Assembly: GCA_964035575.1 (NCBI GenBank)
Contig: OZ037918.1
Coordinates: forward strand, 248,001-312,000
Length of the DNA: 64,000 bases
Reading direction: 5' to 3'
Source of the DNA: Rhynchopus sp. YZ270_cl-10
Lineage: Eukaryota; Euglenozoa; Diplonemea; Diplonemida; Diplonemidae
The notes beneath the pieces are model-generated. The model saw only the letters and a program-made list of their open reading frames with translations. It did not search any database and was not told the DNA's origin. Positions 42,029 through 53,183 of the stretch are shown piece by piece. Numbering within the stretch: the stretch's first letter is position 1; every line of letters begins with the position of its first letter. The translations under genes and the position numbers were made by a program.

Positions 42029-44393
42029 CTATTTGTGGAAGTCCCAATCCCTTAAGCCCCGTTGCTTATCCGTATCCAGTCTGGAGTGCTGCGGGTAGGC
42101 ATTCCTGCCTCCTGCCGGCACCGACGCTTTATCTGTGTACGGCGGTAGCCGTGAGTGCACCGGACCTACACCAGCACCTCCACCTCCACCACCACCCACC
42201 TGCCTCGGCACCGCACCCCCACCTCCTCCACCCCCTTCCCCACCACCCCACTTCCACAGCCCTGTGGACGGTACACTCTCCCCCTCCTTCCCCGCACTCC
42301 CTCCTCTTGCTCCTCCGACCTTAGGCGCACCGGAAAGCCCTCCAGGAGCTCCAGTCAGAACGGGACGGGGCACTTTACGCACGCCTTGCATGGGGAGCGG
42401 CACACCCGGAACATAGCGCGCGTTTTTCAGCGAGCTGGGGCCGCTGTGTTGTCCAGGGCTGCTGAAGCCTGCGTGGCCGGAGGGCACCTTAGCGAGAACG
42501 GGGTGCAAAGGGTCTGTGGTAGGACCGCTGGGACCCGCCCCGGGGAGGCTTGGGGTAGGGAGCATCGTCTTCCCCACGCGTCCGACGGGGGAGTTGTTTT
42601 GTGAGTTGGGGTTGCTGTGCGACCGTGGGAGGCCAGCAGGGTGTGCTTGCGGCAGAGCACGGCGTTCTGGTGCAGGCGCCGGGGCCGGAGGTAGTGCGGA
42701 GAACGACTCAGACGACGCAGAGGACTGCACGGAGTCGGGCGATGCAGGGCGTTCGGCAGACACTGCGGCTGGTGGAGGGGGTTGGTGGACAGGCTTGATA
42801 GGGGCAGGTGGGTCGGAGAAGCGATGGTCTACGTTCGGGCGTGCCTGAGAGGGGGGGGTTTTTAGAATAAGTTAACAACCTTGGTGTGGCCGACGACCCC
42901 AAAATAGCAGAAAAATAGCAGAAAAATAGCAGAAAAATAGCACCTCCCTTCAGCCACACCAAACCTCGTTGTGATAAATATTTTTCATGCCCAGGGGGGG
43001 AGAAACATGGGGGGGGTTTTGTACCTCTTGCGGTGCACGGCCAGCAACCTGCGGAGCAGGGCGAGCATCTGCCTCGGGGACTTGGAAGAAGGGGTGCTGC
43101 AGCAGTTCCGATGCCTTCGAACGTGCCTCAGGGTCCCACTGGAGCATCTGTGTGTAGCGTTTTATTTTTTTTCTTCTTAAATTCCCACAAAACATACATT
43201 GCCCATAAGCGAGAGCGCCTGCGCAGAGGCGGTTGGGAGAAGCTGCTTGAGTGGTGTTGCGACCATTTGTGGGAAGCGGAAACCTATTTGCTTTGCAAGA
43301 CGGAGGCCTTCGGGCCAGGTGCGTTCGTCGGGGGAGCCGAGCACCGAGGCAATACGGAAGAGCTCATCAGGCTCGGACTTCCCAGGGAACAACGGCCGCA
43401 GCGTGTACAGCTCTGCCATGATGCAGCCTGCAGCCCACACGTCAATCGGCGAGTTGTAGCTTTTGTGCTGCAGCAGCACCTCAGGTGCCCGGTACCACCG
43501 TGTAGACACGTACTCTGTGAACGGAGGCCGCGCACGGATCTCCTTTGCCAATCCAAAGTCCGCAAGTTTTGTCTGAAAAAAAATAGTTTTTTGAGGGAGA
43601 TTTTAAAGAAAATGATGAATGCTTATTCATCTAAAGTAACCCACTGTACGATGTTAGCCAATGAAAAGGGGTTAACACTTCATATATTTTCCAAACCAAA
43701 AAACTAGAAATCATACAAAGGACGTTCACGATATCCCGTCTTAAGTTGTTGCAAAAAAAATTAGGTTCGTATACTTTCAGTTCACAGAATTGAAAGCATT
43801 TGAGAGGGCCAACGCATGCACCCTTTCTTGAAATGAAAGTGAAGTTGATAGTGCAAAAGCGCCTCTGGGACGCAGGCACCTGACACATCCGTGGGTTATC
43901 GAACCCCCCCCCCCCCCCCCCCCCGGAGGAATGAAAAAAAGCGGGTTGGGAAAGGAAAATTACATACTAATTCCCGTGTTAGCAGCAAATTCTCGGGTTT
44001 CAAATCTCTGTGCATGTAACCAAGTCTGTGCATCCAGGCAACGGCCTGGAGGGTTTGGTACATTATGTTCCTGATCTTTGCCTGCGGGAGGCCGGTCTGG
44101 CCTGACATAGCATGATCCTTCATGACCGCTAGGAGATCACTGTCCATGTACTCGAAGACAAAAAAGAGTTGGTTTTGTTCTCTGATCACCTCACGCAGAC
44201 GTACAATGTTCGGATGGTTGTTCAGCTTCCGCAAGACCTGAACCTCACGCAAATTAATGCAATCCTCCCATTTAAAAAACTTTTGTTTCATCCGTTTTAT
44301 CGCCACCACCTCTTGCGTCTGTTTGTGCACCGCCTTCATGACACATCCGTACGTTCCATCTCCTATCTGCTTCGAGGTCGTATACCGATCCAT
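42029..44393 (-). CDS. MAK/ICK (RCK)-family ciliary protein kinase, four exons
   Basis: Exons by minus-strand reading: 44393-43968, 43572-43198, 43147-43025 and 42844-42029. All joins are in phase 0, giving 579 residues. The kinase domain fills residues of about 4-285: glycine loop IGDGTYG, VAIKRMK lysine near 33, catalytic HRDLKPEN at about 128-135, DFG at 147-149, TEY activation motif at 161-163 followed by [10 protein letters not shown]. The opening [16 protein letters not shown] and the insert [14 protein letters not shown] are hallmarks of the MAK/ICK/MOK group, which limits cilium length and regulates intraflagellar transport. The C-terminal 290 residues are Pro/Gly/Ser-rich and disordered, as in MAK and ICK. 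A T-rich tract ending GAG/GTAG lies just before the ATG. Intron 1 carries repeat families C, G and D, and intron 3 carries a family K hairpin. Confidence 0.93.
43768..43822 (+). repeat. Family G repeat copy
   Basis: Lies in kinase intron 1. It reads TTCGTATACTTTCAG, then TTGAAAGCATTTGAGAGGGC, closely like 11687-11740. ATACTTTCA and TTGAAAGCAT can pair. Confidence 0.75.
43839..43933 (+). repeat. Family D repeat copy with a 21-base C run
   Basis: Lies in kinase intron 1. It keeps AGTGC..CGCCTCTGGGACGC..GGCAC and GGGTTATCGAACC, but the CCCC of the second hairpin has grown to a run of 21 C (43904-43924). Confidence 0.8.
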
Positions 44394-44761
44394 CAAAAAC
44401 TACCTCAAAAAAACGAAAAAAACAACACCCCCCAACGGGGGGGTTGGTACTAAAAAACTAAGGGTCTTTTTAGAGAGGGGGGTAAAGAGAGAGAGAGACG
44501 GGGAGGGGGGAGGAACGGAGTTAGGTTGGGTTGTGTGTGTGTGGGGGGAGGCTCAAGGCAGATCAGTGTACAGCGGGAAGCGGGCAGCCAACGGGGGAGT
44601 TTTTTGTGTAAATTGTGTTTGTGTGTTTTTTTTTTTTTTTTGTTTTTGTGTCTCTGTTTTGATGGGTTTTGGGGGGGGGGAAGAAGCTATACACGATAGA
44701 CTTCGAAAAAAAAAAAAAAGAAGGAAAATAGTAGGATCGGGTAGGTAAGTAAAGTTGTTTT

Positions 44762-44845
44762 CGTTGATTGCACAATCCTCCTGTTTGCGGGATGATTGGC
44801 GACCGTACCCGGTAATACTATTTCTCCTTTAAAGCAATTCGTAGG
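44762..44845 (+). repeat. Family I repeat copy
   Basis: About 84 bases shared with 52406-52489: CGTTGATTGCACAAT, GATTGGCGACCGTA and CTATTTCTCCTTTAA in the same order and spacing. Confidence 0.85.
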
Positions 44846-45421
44846 AATAATAAAAGAAAATGGGGATCTGCCTTTTTTTTTTTTTTGTTTTTTATTAGCT
44901 GTTTTTGCGGAAACGGTTGCGGGTCATGGGAAGTTCTTTTAAGCTCCTCTCCCCCCACCCTTTTTTTTTTTTGTACCCCCATCCCCCCCACACAACCCCC
45001 CCTTTCACAATTCTTCTTTCTCTTCCACTATACCATTTGCGAGTCGACGTTCGTTGTGAAAAAAGTCTTCGTTTGAGAAGGCTCGATTCACACACATCCA
45101 TGCCGCAGAATGAATAGGGAGGAGGGAGAAAAAGGGGAAAGAGGGAGAGGAGGGGGGATTTTTGATAAATAAATTTTTTTTTTTTTGAATAGATAAAAGC
45201 AATAAATTACTTTTTATTTAAAACAAAAGGCACTCCGTGAGAGGAGGGGGGAGAGGAAAAAGGGGGGAAGGTCCGGATATTGAGAAAAAACAGTTTTGGA
45301 GATAGTGTTCGCAAGAAAAAAAAGAGGAAAAAAAAAAGGTACAGCTGGAAGAAGAGAAAAGAAGTAAAAAGAAAAGGAAGTTTTAGATGAGCTTGCCTTG
45401 GTCGCGCATGCATCTTTATTT

Positions 45422-45470
45422 GAAAACTTGGTTGTATTAGTGTAGCCACCCTAGAGTGTGCTGCACTATT
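45422..45470 (+). repeat. Family H repeat copy
   Basis: GAAAACTTGGTTGTATTAGT then GTAGCCACCCTAGAGTGTGC, nearly the same as 53310-53360. More diverged copies are at 12404-12455, 20337-20375, 41713-41815 and 57848-57875. Confidence 0.85.
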
Positions 45471-46421
45471 TTTTTTTTTTAAAAAGGGTATAAATATTTA
45501 AGCAGAGATGCCTTTTTGTGTTCTCTGATTCATTTTTTTTTTTCCCTCTTTTTTTTTTTTGGGAGTAAAACGGTAGTAGATACAGCGTAAAAGGTAAGAA
45601 CAGACCAAAAAATTTTAAAAAAAAAGATGCCTTTGTCGTTTTCCTCACCCCTTCTTGTAGTTGTTTGATATATTGACGCTTCCATACACCATCTCTCAGT
45701 TGGATGGGTGATGTTGCAGAGCATGGTTTGGGTGAGTGAACGACGTTGCCACTTTCCGCTCACAAAAGTAGTGTGCGTAAAAAAAAAAAAAACCAAAAAC
45801 TTCGGGTTCTTCCGATACCTCAATTTTGCGGTAAGTTTGAGTTGATTGCAATGAAGAACAGGTCTGAAAAATAACATAAAAAATTGAGTGAAAAAGTAAA
45901 TATGGGCAAGAGAGAAAAAAAACAACAACAACAACAAAGAAACCATTTGGAATGGGGCCGATTCTTTAAAGCGCGAGTACTTCAAAAACTTTTTTTTTGC
46001 CCCAACTTCCGGAAAAAGATAGTCAGATGAAAATGCGAAACACCTCTCTCGTTGTTTTTTTTAAAGTCATCTAAAACAAATAAATGATAAAACAGCAAAT
46101 GTGCCCTTTCGGTGCAACAATGGATCATTCCCCTTTTGTTTTTTTTTTTAAACCCTGTTCTTTCCCTTCCTACCATAGCACCACTTCTATGATACTAAAC
46201 AAAGATTAAATTGTCGTGCATTGAAAGCAAGAAAAAAAAAACAGGGTGGAAGAAGGGTGGAAGAACAAAAATAAGGAGCACTTTTTTCCTTCTTTTAAAA
46301 AAAAAATGTATCAAATCATTGCTTTAGATCTGTACTAAAAATATCAACCTATTTTCTTAATCTGTTTTTTTTAGTGTATCCATAAAATAGCCTTCACTTT
46401 CTATTTGTTTAACCCATTTTT

Positions 46422-47903
46422 TCACTGCAACATATCCTGCTTCGAAACTTCGTTGTTAACGTTAGGCCCGGCAGACTGATAGCCTACAACTCCTACTGTT
46501 GGAGGCTGCTGCGCTCCGTACTGTCCAGGACCAGCCATGTACACCAAGGGAAGTCCTTCATCTTCAGCGATAGACCCATAGAAAATGTAGGAACCAAGCG
46601 CAGTGAGCACCATGCACACAACAAGGAAGAAGGCAGCCCCAGAGACCCCTCTGGTGGTGGGCTTGAGGTGGTGCTCCATGCTGTTGTCACCAACGCACAC
46701 TGATGGCTGTACATTAATGATGCCTGCCTCAAAGACCTCTCCAGTGTACAGCCTTGGGGCTTCCTCTGCAATGACCTTCAGATCCATGGAGACAATCGCC
46801 CACTTTGTCATCATCTCTTGGGAGAGTGTTTTGGCCTGTCCTGCGGAGCATTGTGCTGCGCAGTCCACAATGCTGCACCCAATGCACGCGCTGCTGTTGT
46901 CGTTCATGCTGGAGTTGGAGAGGAACTCAATAGAGGTCGGTAGGGTGGCAGCGCAGTCAGCTTGGCTTCCACAGGAGAACGACGCACCGCACAGCGCTGC
47001 AAGGATCGACGAAGAGTTGCTCGACAGAGCGCACTGATAGTCGGTGTACTGCGTGGTGAGCCCGCTGGAAAGGGATTCCAAAGTGGTCACAACGTGCTCA
47101 GTGCGGAACTTCTCGGAGTCAAAGAAGGAGGTCATCGAGCTGTTAAACGCTGGGTAGTCATCGCAAACGTCAGTCACCATCTGCGACCACACACCCAAGA
47201 ATCCCTGCATAATGGCGCCACTGAACGCAAGGAGCACAAACAGAACAAAAAAGCAGACCGGCACCACGATATGCACATTCAGCAACGCGGTCAACGTGAA
47301 CACCAAAAAGAACCCGGTGGCCGTCCACACAAGGAAGTCGATCACCCAGAGAGAGTTCGACCAGTCGTCCTCCGCATCCTTCAGGTCATGCGACCAGTCG
47401 TTCACATCCTTGACAGCCTTCTCCACTGCAGCAACGGTGCTGTTATCAATTGGAGAGTTCTGCGAGACACTGCGTGTTCTGTTAGCGATGCTGTCCACTC
47501 CGTTGGTGCACTGTGCTCTGACGGTGTCGACGACGTCGTTCACGTTGTCCACACTGTGTCTCAGATCGTGTCTGTAGTGAGAGGCGAACGCAGCGCAGAT
47601 CAACAAAGACAGACCACCGATGAGGACACAGCTACGGTAGGTCTGCACTGCCTGGCGGGTAGCTCCTGTGGCAGTGATCCTGCAGCCCCCAAAGGTGCAG
47701 CGGAGACAGCCGCACAGCCTCGCAAAGAGGTAGAACACAACAAAGAGAAGTGTGAACGCAGCACAGAACACGCCCAACGCTGCAATCTTGCTGACGGCGT
47801 GTCTGAAGTAGTCGCCACAGTCGTCGTTCCAGGAGTTGTCATCACCGTTGAAGCCAATGCAGTTCCCAAGGTCTGTGTTGCTCCAGTGGGTCATGTTCGA
47901 CAT
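46422..47903 (-). CDS. Prominin/Tweety-like five-pass membrane protein, paralogue 1
   Basis: Intronless, 493 residues. Five hydrophobic segments at about 37-60, 91-108, 186-210, 214-236 and 425-448 give an outside N-terminus, two large outside loops (about 110-185 and 237-424) and a cytoplasmic tail, the layout of prominins and Tweety proteins. A Cys-rich turn (RLCGCLRCTFGGCR) directly follows segment 1, as in prominins. Loop 1 is helical. Loop 2 has many Cys (FSCGSQADCAATL, CIGCSIVDCAAQC) and N-glycosylation sites. The opening WSNTDLGNCIGF recurs as WNxTDxxxCIGF in paralogues 2 and 3. Length is that of Tweety, shorter than animal prominins (about 850). Prominins shape membrane protrusions, cilia and vesicles; the role here is inferred. 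The match is by layout, not a proven homology. Confidence 0.8.
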   Translation of the reverse strand: MSNMTHWSNTDLGNCIGFNGDDNSWNDDCGDYFRHAVSKIAALGVFCAAFTLLFVVFYLFARLCGCLRCTFGGCRITATGATRQAVQTYRSCVLIGGLSLLICAAFASHYRHDLRHSVDNVNDVVDTVRAQCTNGVDSIANRTRSVSQNSPIDNSTVAAVEKAVKDVNDWSHDLKDAEDDWSNSLWVIDFLVWTATGFFLVFTLTALLNVHIVVPVCFFVLFVLLAFSGAIMQGFLGVWSQMVTDVCDDYPAFNSSMTSFFDSEKFRTEHVVTTLESLSSGLTTQYTDYQCALSSNSSSILAALCGASFSCGSQADCAATLPTSIEFLSNSSMNDNSSACIGCSIVDCAAQCSAGQAKTLSQEMMTKWAIVSMDLKVIAEEAPRLYTGEVFEAGIINVQPSVCVGDNSMEHHLKPTTRGVSGAAFFLVVCMVLTALGSYIFYGSIAEDEGLPLVYMAGPGQYGAQQPPTVGVVGYQSAGPNVNNEVSKQDMLQ

Positions 47904-48011
47904 GTTACTAGCTTTTTAAGGTAAAACAAAAAGAAATGCTAAAAGAATAAACCTGTGAGAGAGAAATAGGGGGTTTTTTGTATGACCTCCATTTTGGGGG
48001 TGGGGGGAAAA

Positions 48012-48240
48012 AAGTGAAGAAACGCCTCGGGGACGCAGCAGGTATTGACACTCCGTGGGTTATCGAACTCCGGGGGTGTTGCGTTTGGGAGTTGTTTTGC
48101 AGGGGAAACTGTAAGCAACTCAAAAAAAAGAAGGAAAGAAATAGTTTGAAAAGTGCAAAAAACGTTGCAATATGTTCATCTGTGGACGCAGACATTGGTT
48201 CTCCGTGGGTTATCGAACCCCAGAAGCCCCAGAAGCACTT
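48012..48240 (+). repeat. Two family D repeats in tandem
   Basis: Copies at 48012-48089 and 48144-48240. Both carry the CTCCGTGGGTTATCGAAC core. The second has a changed first hairpin and ends CCAGAAGCCCCAGAAGCAC with a short internal duplication. Confidence 0.75.
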
Positions 48241-48429
48241 CATTGGTATGCATCATGGTTACCACGAGGGAGGGGAAGAGCTTGGGAGAGAGGCGGAAGA
48301 GGGGAAAAATGTTTGAGCATGTGGGAGGTGGGTAGGATGGTCTTGTTAATGTAAAATAGATGGGGAGAGGTGTACAAAGACACCTCCACGAACATAGAAA
48401 AAAGGAACAGGGTAAAAAACAAAATAGAA

Positions 48430-48470
48430 GACTTCATAAGATAGCTCCCTAAGCCTCTCGCGCTTAGTTA
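48430..48470 (+). repeat. Family B hairpin repeat copy
   Basis: CTTCATAAGATAG then CTAAGC-CTCTCGC-GCTTAG, a 6-base-pair stem with a 7-base loop. The outer TCACCTT arm is degraded to TTATTAT. Confidence 0.75.
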
Positions 48471-49155
48471 TTATGAATGAAGAAAAATAGAAAAAAAGGT
48501 TGGAATGTGCCTCACAGATGTGCACACATTCGACAGAGGGGAGAGGGGGGGAAACAATAGTCTGAAATTGGTCAAAAAAGAAGGGGGAGTGTTGTGAGGT
48601 GCAGAAAAATCAGGCTCCAGATTACCCCACTGATACTAAGACAGCGATGTGGTATAGGAATGGATTGTGCACCTCTACATTACCCCCCTGGATATTTGTG
48701 AATATTTTTTTTTATTTTTAGTGTTTTCTTTTGTATCGACAAATTGCCCACCGAGAGGTAGGTTCTGACCTTTTTTTTTTTTTTTTTTTGAAAATGTTGG
48801 GAAAAGGAAACAGAAGACAAGATAAATCCTGCACAAAACGCAGAATGGCGTTCTTTTTGCTATTTTTGTTGTTGTCTCGACAATCAAACCGTTCAAAGAG
48901 GTGAAATGTGTACTTAATTTTCGATGAACGTACATCTCCTTCACTTCACAAACGGTGCACAATAGTATTTTTTAAAAGCTACCCACATTCCCACAGCATC
49001 TCCTTGGCCAAGGTATCATAAGACGAAACAGATTAATTTTTGGCGATACGAAGGCTTCATTAGGAAAGGGAAAAGAGGATATCAACAAAAGGTTTTTGGG
49101 AATTAAGGAAAAGAATGGCATTGTTGCAAAAAAATTGAAAGAGTTTTTACAACTT

Positions 49156-50643
49156 TTAGTTGATCACCTTTTCCTCTGTGAGCTGCTCGCCTTCGTACAC
49201 ATATTTGTCGGAGGGCAAGGGCACAACGATGGCTTCGACAGTTTCGATCGGTTTCATCTCCTCCAGCTCTTTGTGCGGGAGGGCTGGGATGGTGCCGTAG
49301 GAGTTCTCAGCATCGAAGGTGATGACCTCTACCTCAGCAGCCACAATGCTGCCCTTGTAGAAGTACGACCCCAGGCCAGAGAGCACAGTGGCAAAGAGCA
49401 GCCCCATTGCCACAAAGCCAAGAACAATGGCAAGGTGGTGCAGTGTCTCGTCCATGTTGCTGTCATCCTTGCACACAGGTGCACGCAGGGACACAATGGC
49501 CGTCTCAAACAACCTGCCAGTGTACAACGGCTCCACAGCAGCCTCGATGTCCGCAAGCTCCGCAGCAACCTTCACCTGTGTCGACACAACCCGCATTGCA
49601 AGTGTACGCGCATCGCCTGTCTCGCACTGTGTCGCGCACTGCACAATGCTGCAGCCCACGCAGTCGCCTGCACGCTTCGTCGCCTCGCGCAGGAAGGCCG
49701 CCGAGGTGGGCAGGGTCTCCTCGCAGGAGAGGGTGGAGCCGCAGGTGAACCAGTCTGCACAGAGGGTTGCGACGTCTGTGGAGCACTCCTTCTGTGCGTA
49801 GTCGCTGGACAGCTCTGCTGTGAGGTTCGAGAGGTGGCCTCCAAGCGCGTGGTTGCGGCTGAAGCGCTCCGACTCGAAGAAGGATGTCATCGAGTCGTTG
49901 AAGCTGTGGAAGTTCGTGCAGGTGTCGCTTGCAAACGTCGATGTCATGCCCAATGCTACCTGTGTTGCCGCACCACTCACCGTGAACAACACCAAGAGCA
50001 GAAAGCACACCACCGGCATGCAGTAGTGCACATTCATCACCGCCGTCAACACGAACACCGTGAACAGCACAACCGAACTCCAGGCAAAGATGTCCAACGC
50101 CCAGATGCTGTTCTGCACAATCTCCGCCACATTGTGCGCATGTCTGGACCAATCCTCCGCCTTGTCGTACGCCCTCCACACTTCATGGTGCTGGGGGAGG
50201 CCCTCCCGCTCACAGAGCGCTGATGTCGTGTCTGAGGCGTTCCGCAGGTTGTCCGTCAAGGTGTGGCGGACCTGGTTGACGATGGTGTTTGCACTGCTCA
50301 ATTCGTCTGCCAGGTTGCTTCTGTACACTGACGTCAGAATCGCGAACAACACGAGAGCAAGGAGCACAGCTACAAGGAGACCACGGTATGCTGAAACGAC
50401 ACCTCCTGACGCACCACGTGCACGCAGGTCGCATCCACGAGCCAGACAGCAGAGGCAGCCACAGAAGCGTGCAAAGATGTACACTGCCAAGGCCAGAACT
50501 GTCAGCACCGCCACAATCACGCCAATGGCCGCAACGTCACGCAGGCTGTCAATGGCATAGTCCCCACAGTCGCTGTACCATTCGTTCTGCGCTGCGTTGA
50601 AGCCAATGCAGCTCTGGATGTCGGTGTAGTTCCAGCTCTTCAT
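49156..50643 (-). CDS. Prominin/Tweety-like five-pass membrane protein, paralogue 2
   Basis: Intronless, 495 residues from the ATG at 50643. The frame stays open 64 codons further up, but that part is Phe/Leu-rich leader translation, and paralogues 1 and 3 begin at the same W-N-x-T-D position, so the downstream ATG is chosen. Same five-segment layout. The Cys turn reads RFCGCLCCLARGC. The second outer loop has FTCGSTLSCEETLPTSAAFL and CVGCSIVQCATQC. The tail is acidic, with KPIETVEAIVVPLPSDKYVYE. A 202-base stretch (49592-49793) is almost identical to paralogue 3, far above the similarity of the flanks. Confidence 0.82.
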   Translation of the reverse strand: MKSWNYTDIQSCIGFNAAQNEWYSDCGDYAIDSLRDVAAIGVIVAVLTVLALAVYIFARFCGCLCCLARGCDLRARGASGGVVSAYRGLLVAVLLALVLFAILTSVYRSNLADELSSANTIVNQVRHTLTDNLRNASDTTSALCEREGLPQHHEVWRAYDKAEDWSRHAHNVAEIVQNSIWALDIFAWSSVVLFTVFVLTAVMNVHYCMPVVCFLLLVLFTVSGAATQVALGMTSTFASDTCTNFHSFNDSMTSFFESERFSRNHALGGHLSNLTAELSSDYAQKECSTDVATLCADWFTCGSTLSCEETLPTSAAFLREATKRAGDCVGCSIVQCATQCETGDARTLAMRVVSTQVKVAAELADIEAAVEPLYTGRLFETAIVSLRAPVCKDDSNMDETLHHLAIVLGFVAMGLLFATVLSGLGSYFYKGSIVAAEVEVITFDAENSYGTIPALPHKELEEMKPIETVEAIVVPLPSDKYVYEGEQLTEEKVIN

Positions 50644-50898
50644 TTTTAAAAGGTTTTTTGTAGTCTTTGTGTATAATATGAACTGGAGGCAAAGTGAGTG
50701 GAAGGTTGAAGGTTTAAGGGGGATGCAGAGGAGGCCGCAAAGAGAAAAGAAGGGGAAAACGGTTGGAGGGAGTCTGAAATGGTCAAAAAAAGAGAGAAAA
50801 AAAAAAGCGTAAGATAAAGGCACCGCAACGTGCACATAACATCTTCAAAGAGTAGAGGGGGGACAAAGGGGGGGGGATGAAAAGAGAACAAAATATAA

Positions 50899-50941
50899 GT
50901 TTATAAGATGACCTCTAAGCCTCTCGTGCTTAAGTCACCTT
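50899..50941 (+). repeat. Family B hairpin repeat copy
   Basis: GTTTATAAGATGACCT then CTAAGC-CTCTCGT-GCTTAAG and TCACCTT. Both the inner stem and the outer AAGATGA/TCACCTT pairing are visible. Confidence 0.85.
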
Positions 50942-52405
50942 GATCACGTTCGTTATCGCACAGCAGTAGCTGCGCGATCAACAATGAAACAAAGTTTTGT
51001 CAGATGAACTAAAGTTTCTCAGTGTGTTAAAATCACCTTTGGGGTAATCAGCTTTATATACTTTCCATTCAAAGAAGAGAAAGTACAAGTTTTTTGGGGT
51101 AAAAAAAATATGGAAAAGTGGAGTGCAAAAAAATGCCCCCACAAAGCGAAAGTGCCAATAAAAGAATTTGAAGGGAAAATGGCAAGAGAGATCTCGGCCT
51201 TTTATCAGTCACCTATAAAAATGAATAGAATTTGAACCTATGACACACACGCTCTGCAGGAGACGGTGTCCTGTCCTATTTTTAGAATTATTTTTTTGAG
51301 AATTTGTGTATTTAGTGTAAGCTGTCATCCAGACAGTCTTCACAGAATTCTATAAAAAAAATTTTTTTTTGTTGTTGTTGTTATATCGGCACTGCCTAAG
51401 GTGGGGGGTTTTTTTTTGCACACAAAACCCCTCCTTTATTGCAATTGAAAAAAGAAGAAAAAATAGTTGAACCAAAAAAAAAGTAAAGCATATTGTCCGA
51501 AACAAAGAAAACCAAAAACTATGCAAAAAATACTGACTGGTGTGATCACCCAAACGGATTCTCCGTGGTTCCCCTGTGGTTCTCCCGAAGGTGCTCTGCA
51601 AATCTTAGTATAGCCCGAAACAGTTCTCCGTGGTTCCCTCGTGGTTCTTCCGTGGATTGTCCGTACCCCCTGAATCACACCACTGACGTGCTTTTTTTTT
51701 TTTCACGCACAATATTTTCAAACAAAGACGACTAAATGATACGAGGGATACCACCTTTTTATTTCCTTCTTCTTTTTTCTCTTCTTTCTCGACCTTTTTT
51801 TCAGTCTCGAAAAAAAAAAAAAATTTTTTTTTTGAGAAGGTGTGGATATTTTTGATCCTCTTATGTGCCAACCTATCCAGAAAAACCGCACTAAAAATAA
51901 AAGGAAAAAAAAGTCGCAGCTGTTACTCATTACAACCACATTAATATGACTTTGTTTTTAGACCACAATTAGAAGCGGGTCCCGGATAGATAATGCTTGC
52001 ATCACTTTTGTCACCGTTTCCCGTCTAGCTTATTTTTCTTTGAAAATCTTACTACTAGTTCTTCTTGTAGTATCGAACAAACCATATAAATCTGTTGAAA
52101 GTGACATATAACATGTTGATGAAGAAACAGATTGTTCGTGTACGCCTCGTATGTATTTTTGGACCACTTTTTTCCTTTTAAACTGCCAACCAGCCGTCTT
52201 TTGTCCGAGAAGTTAAAAAGATAAGCGAAAATCGTTGCATCACTCTGGGAGGGTTACTTTTGCAATGAAAGCGTGCAACGAAACTGAAACTGTGGGTGGG
52301 TGAATAAAACAAAAAAAAAAAAAAAAAACGAATTTTTCCCGAATCTCTCTGGGGGAGGGAGAGAAATAGTAACTCTGATAAGTAAAAGGAAAAAAGGTTT
52401 TTTTT

Positions 52406-52489
52406 CGTTGATTGCACAATTACCCTGTTTGAGGGGTGATTGGCGACCGTATCTGAGGAACTATTTCTCCTTTAAGCTACGCTTGTAGG
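52406..52489 (+). repeat. Family I repeat copy
   Basis: Partner of 44762-44845; both share TCGTTGATTGCACAAT and GATTGGCGACCGTA. Few differences suggest relatively recent spread. Confidence 0.85.
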
Positions 52490-52710
52490 TATAAAAAAAT
52501 ACACTGTTAGATTCACATGCACACTGTTTTTTAAAAGCCTTGCCTTTCCTTTAGGCCACACTGTTCGACCACACCCCGACAATAAAACGACCACAGATAG
52601 TAATATATCATGGTGGGAAAAAAAACCCCCCCAGCCAAATAGGTGTCAGATCTGTTTGGCGCAATGAGAGAGGGAATTCAGGGGAGAAATCCTTGTTAAA
52701 AAAAAAAGGG

Positions 52711-52832
52711 TTGACTTGAAATACAAAAAGCCCTCTCGTGAACAGTGTACCTTTTGGTACAATGACCTGGCTGTACCATGGGTGGACACCCCAACCAATG
52801 CAGTCCTATCCATTTTCATGGTTTACATCTGA
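52711..52832 (+). repeat. Family A interspersed repeat, full copy
   Basis: TTGACTTGAAATACAAAAAG start, GTACCTTTTGGTAC mini-hairpin, GGTGGACACC second pairing, CATGGTTTACATCTGAAAG end. Confidence 0.88.
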
Positions 52833-53183
52833 AAGAAAACGACCTCGTTGGTTACTCTCTCTTGGTCTCTAATTACCTTTCAGTTGAACCTAAGCCTCTC
52901 TGCACTTATCTACCAATACAAGAAAAGGGAAAAAAAAAAAGAAGTTGAAAGTGCAAACGCCTTACCGTACACCAGACGCAGACACTGGTAAAAAAAAAGG
53001 GGGGGAGGAAACGGGAAGGGGAAATCCTTTTTAAAACGTGGTCATGGGGCTGCTTATTTTTGTTCTGTTTATTTTTTATTTTTCAGGGGAAGAAAATAAA
53101 ATATGATACATTCGTTGGCTTCACAAAAAAAAAAAAATAGTTTTCATATACTTTCAAATCGAGGAAGTACAAATGATGTTCTA

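Larger units (their letters stand above)
44394..46421. other. Spacer, no gene seen
   Basis: AT-rich with homopolymer runs. Family I at 44762-44845 and family H at 45422-45470. Open frames on both strands are Lys/Phe-rich and not credible. Confidence 0.5.
47904..49155. other. Spacer between paralogues 1 and 2
   Basis: No gene seen. Two family D copies (48012-48089 and 48144-48240), family B (48430-48470), family C (48495-48532) and two family E pieces (48722-48765 and 48868-48915). Confidence 0.5.

Noticed and set aside
46962-47924. Plus-strand 320-codon frame opposite paralogue 1
   Set aside because: Antisense shadow; the minus frame has five membrane segments shared with three paralogues.
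49096-50223. Plus-strand 375-codon frame opposite paralogue 2
   Set aside because: Antisense shadow of the conserved membrane protein gene.
50644-50835. 64-codon upstream extension of paralogue 2
   Set aside because: Phe/Leu-rich leader translation; related genes start at the WNxTD position.
51200-51275. Possible tRNA on the minus strand (ATAGGTTCAAATTCTAT T-arm and near-pairing A/T-rich ends)
   Set aside because: The T-arm pairs, but no proper D arm or 5-base-pair anticodon stem can be drawn and the acceptor arms are mostly A/T runs. At best a tRNA remnant.
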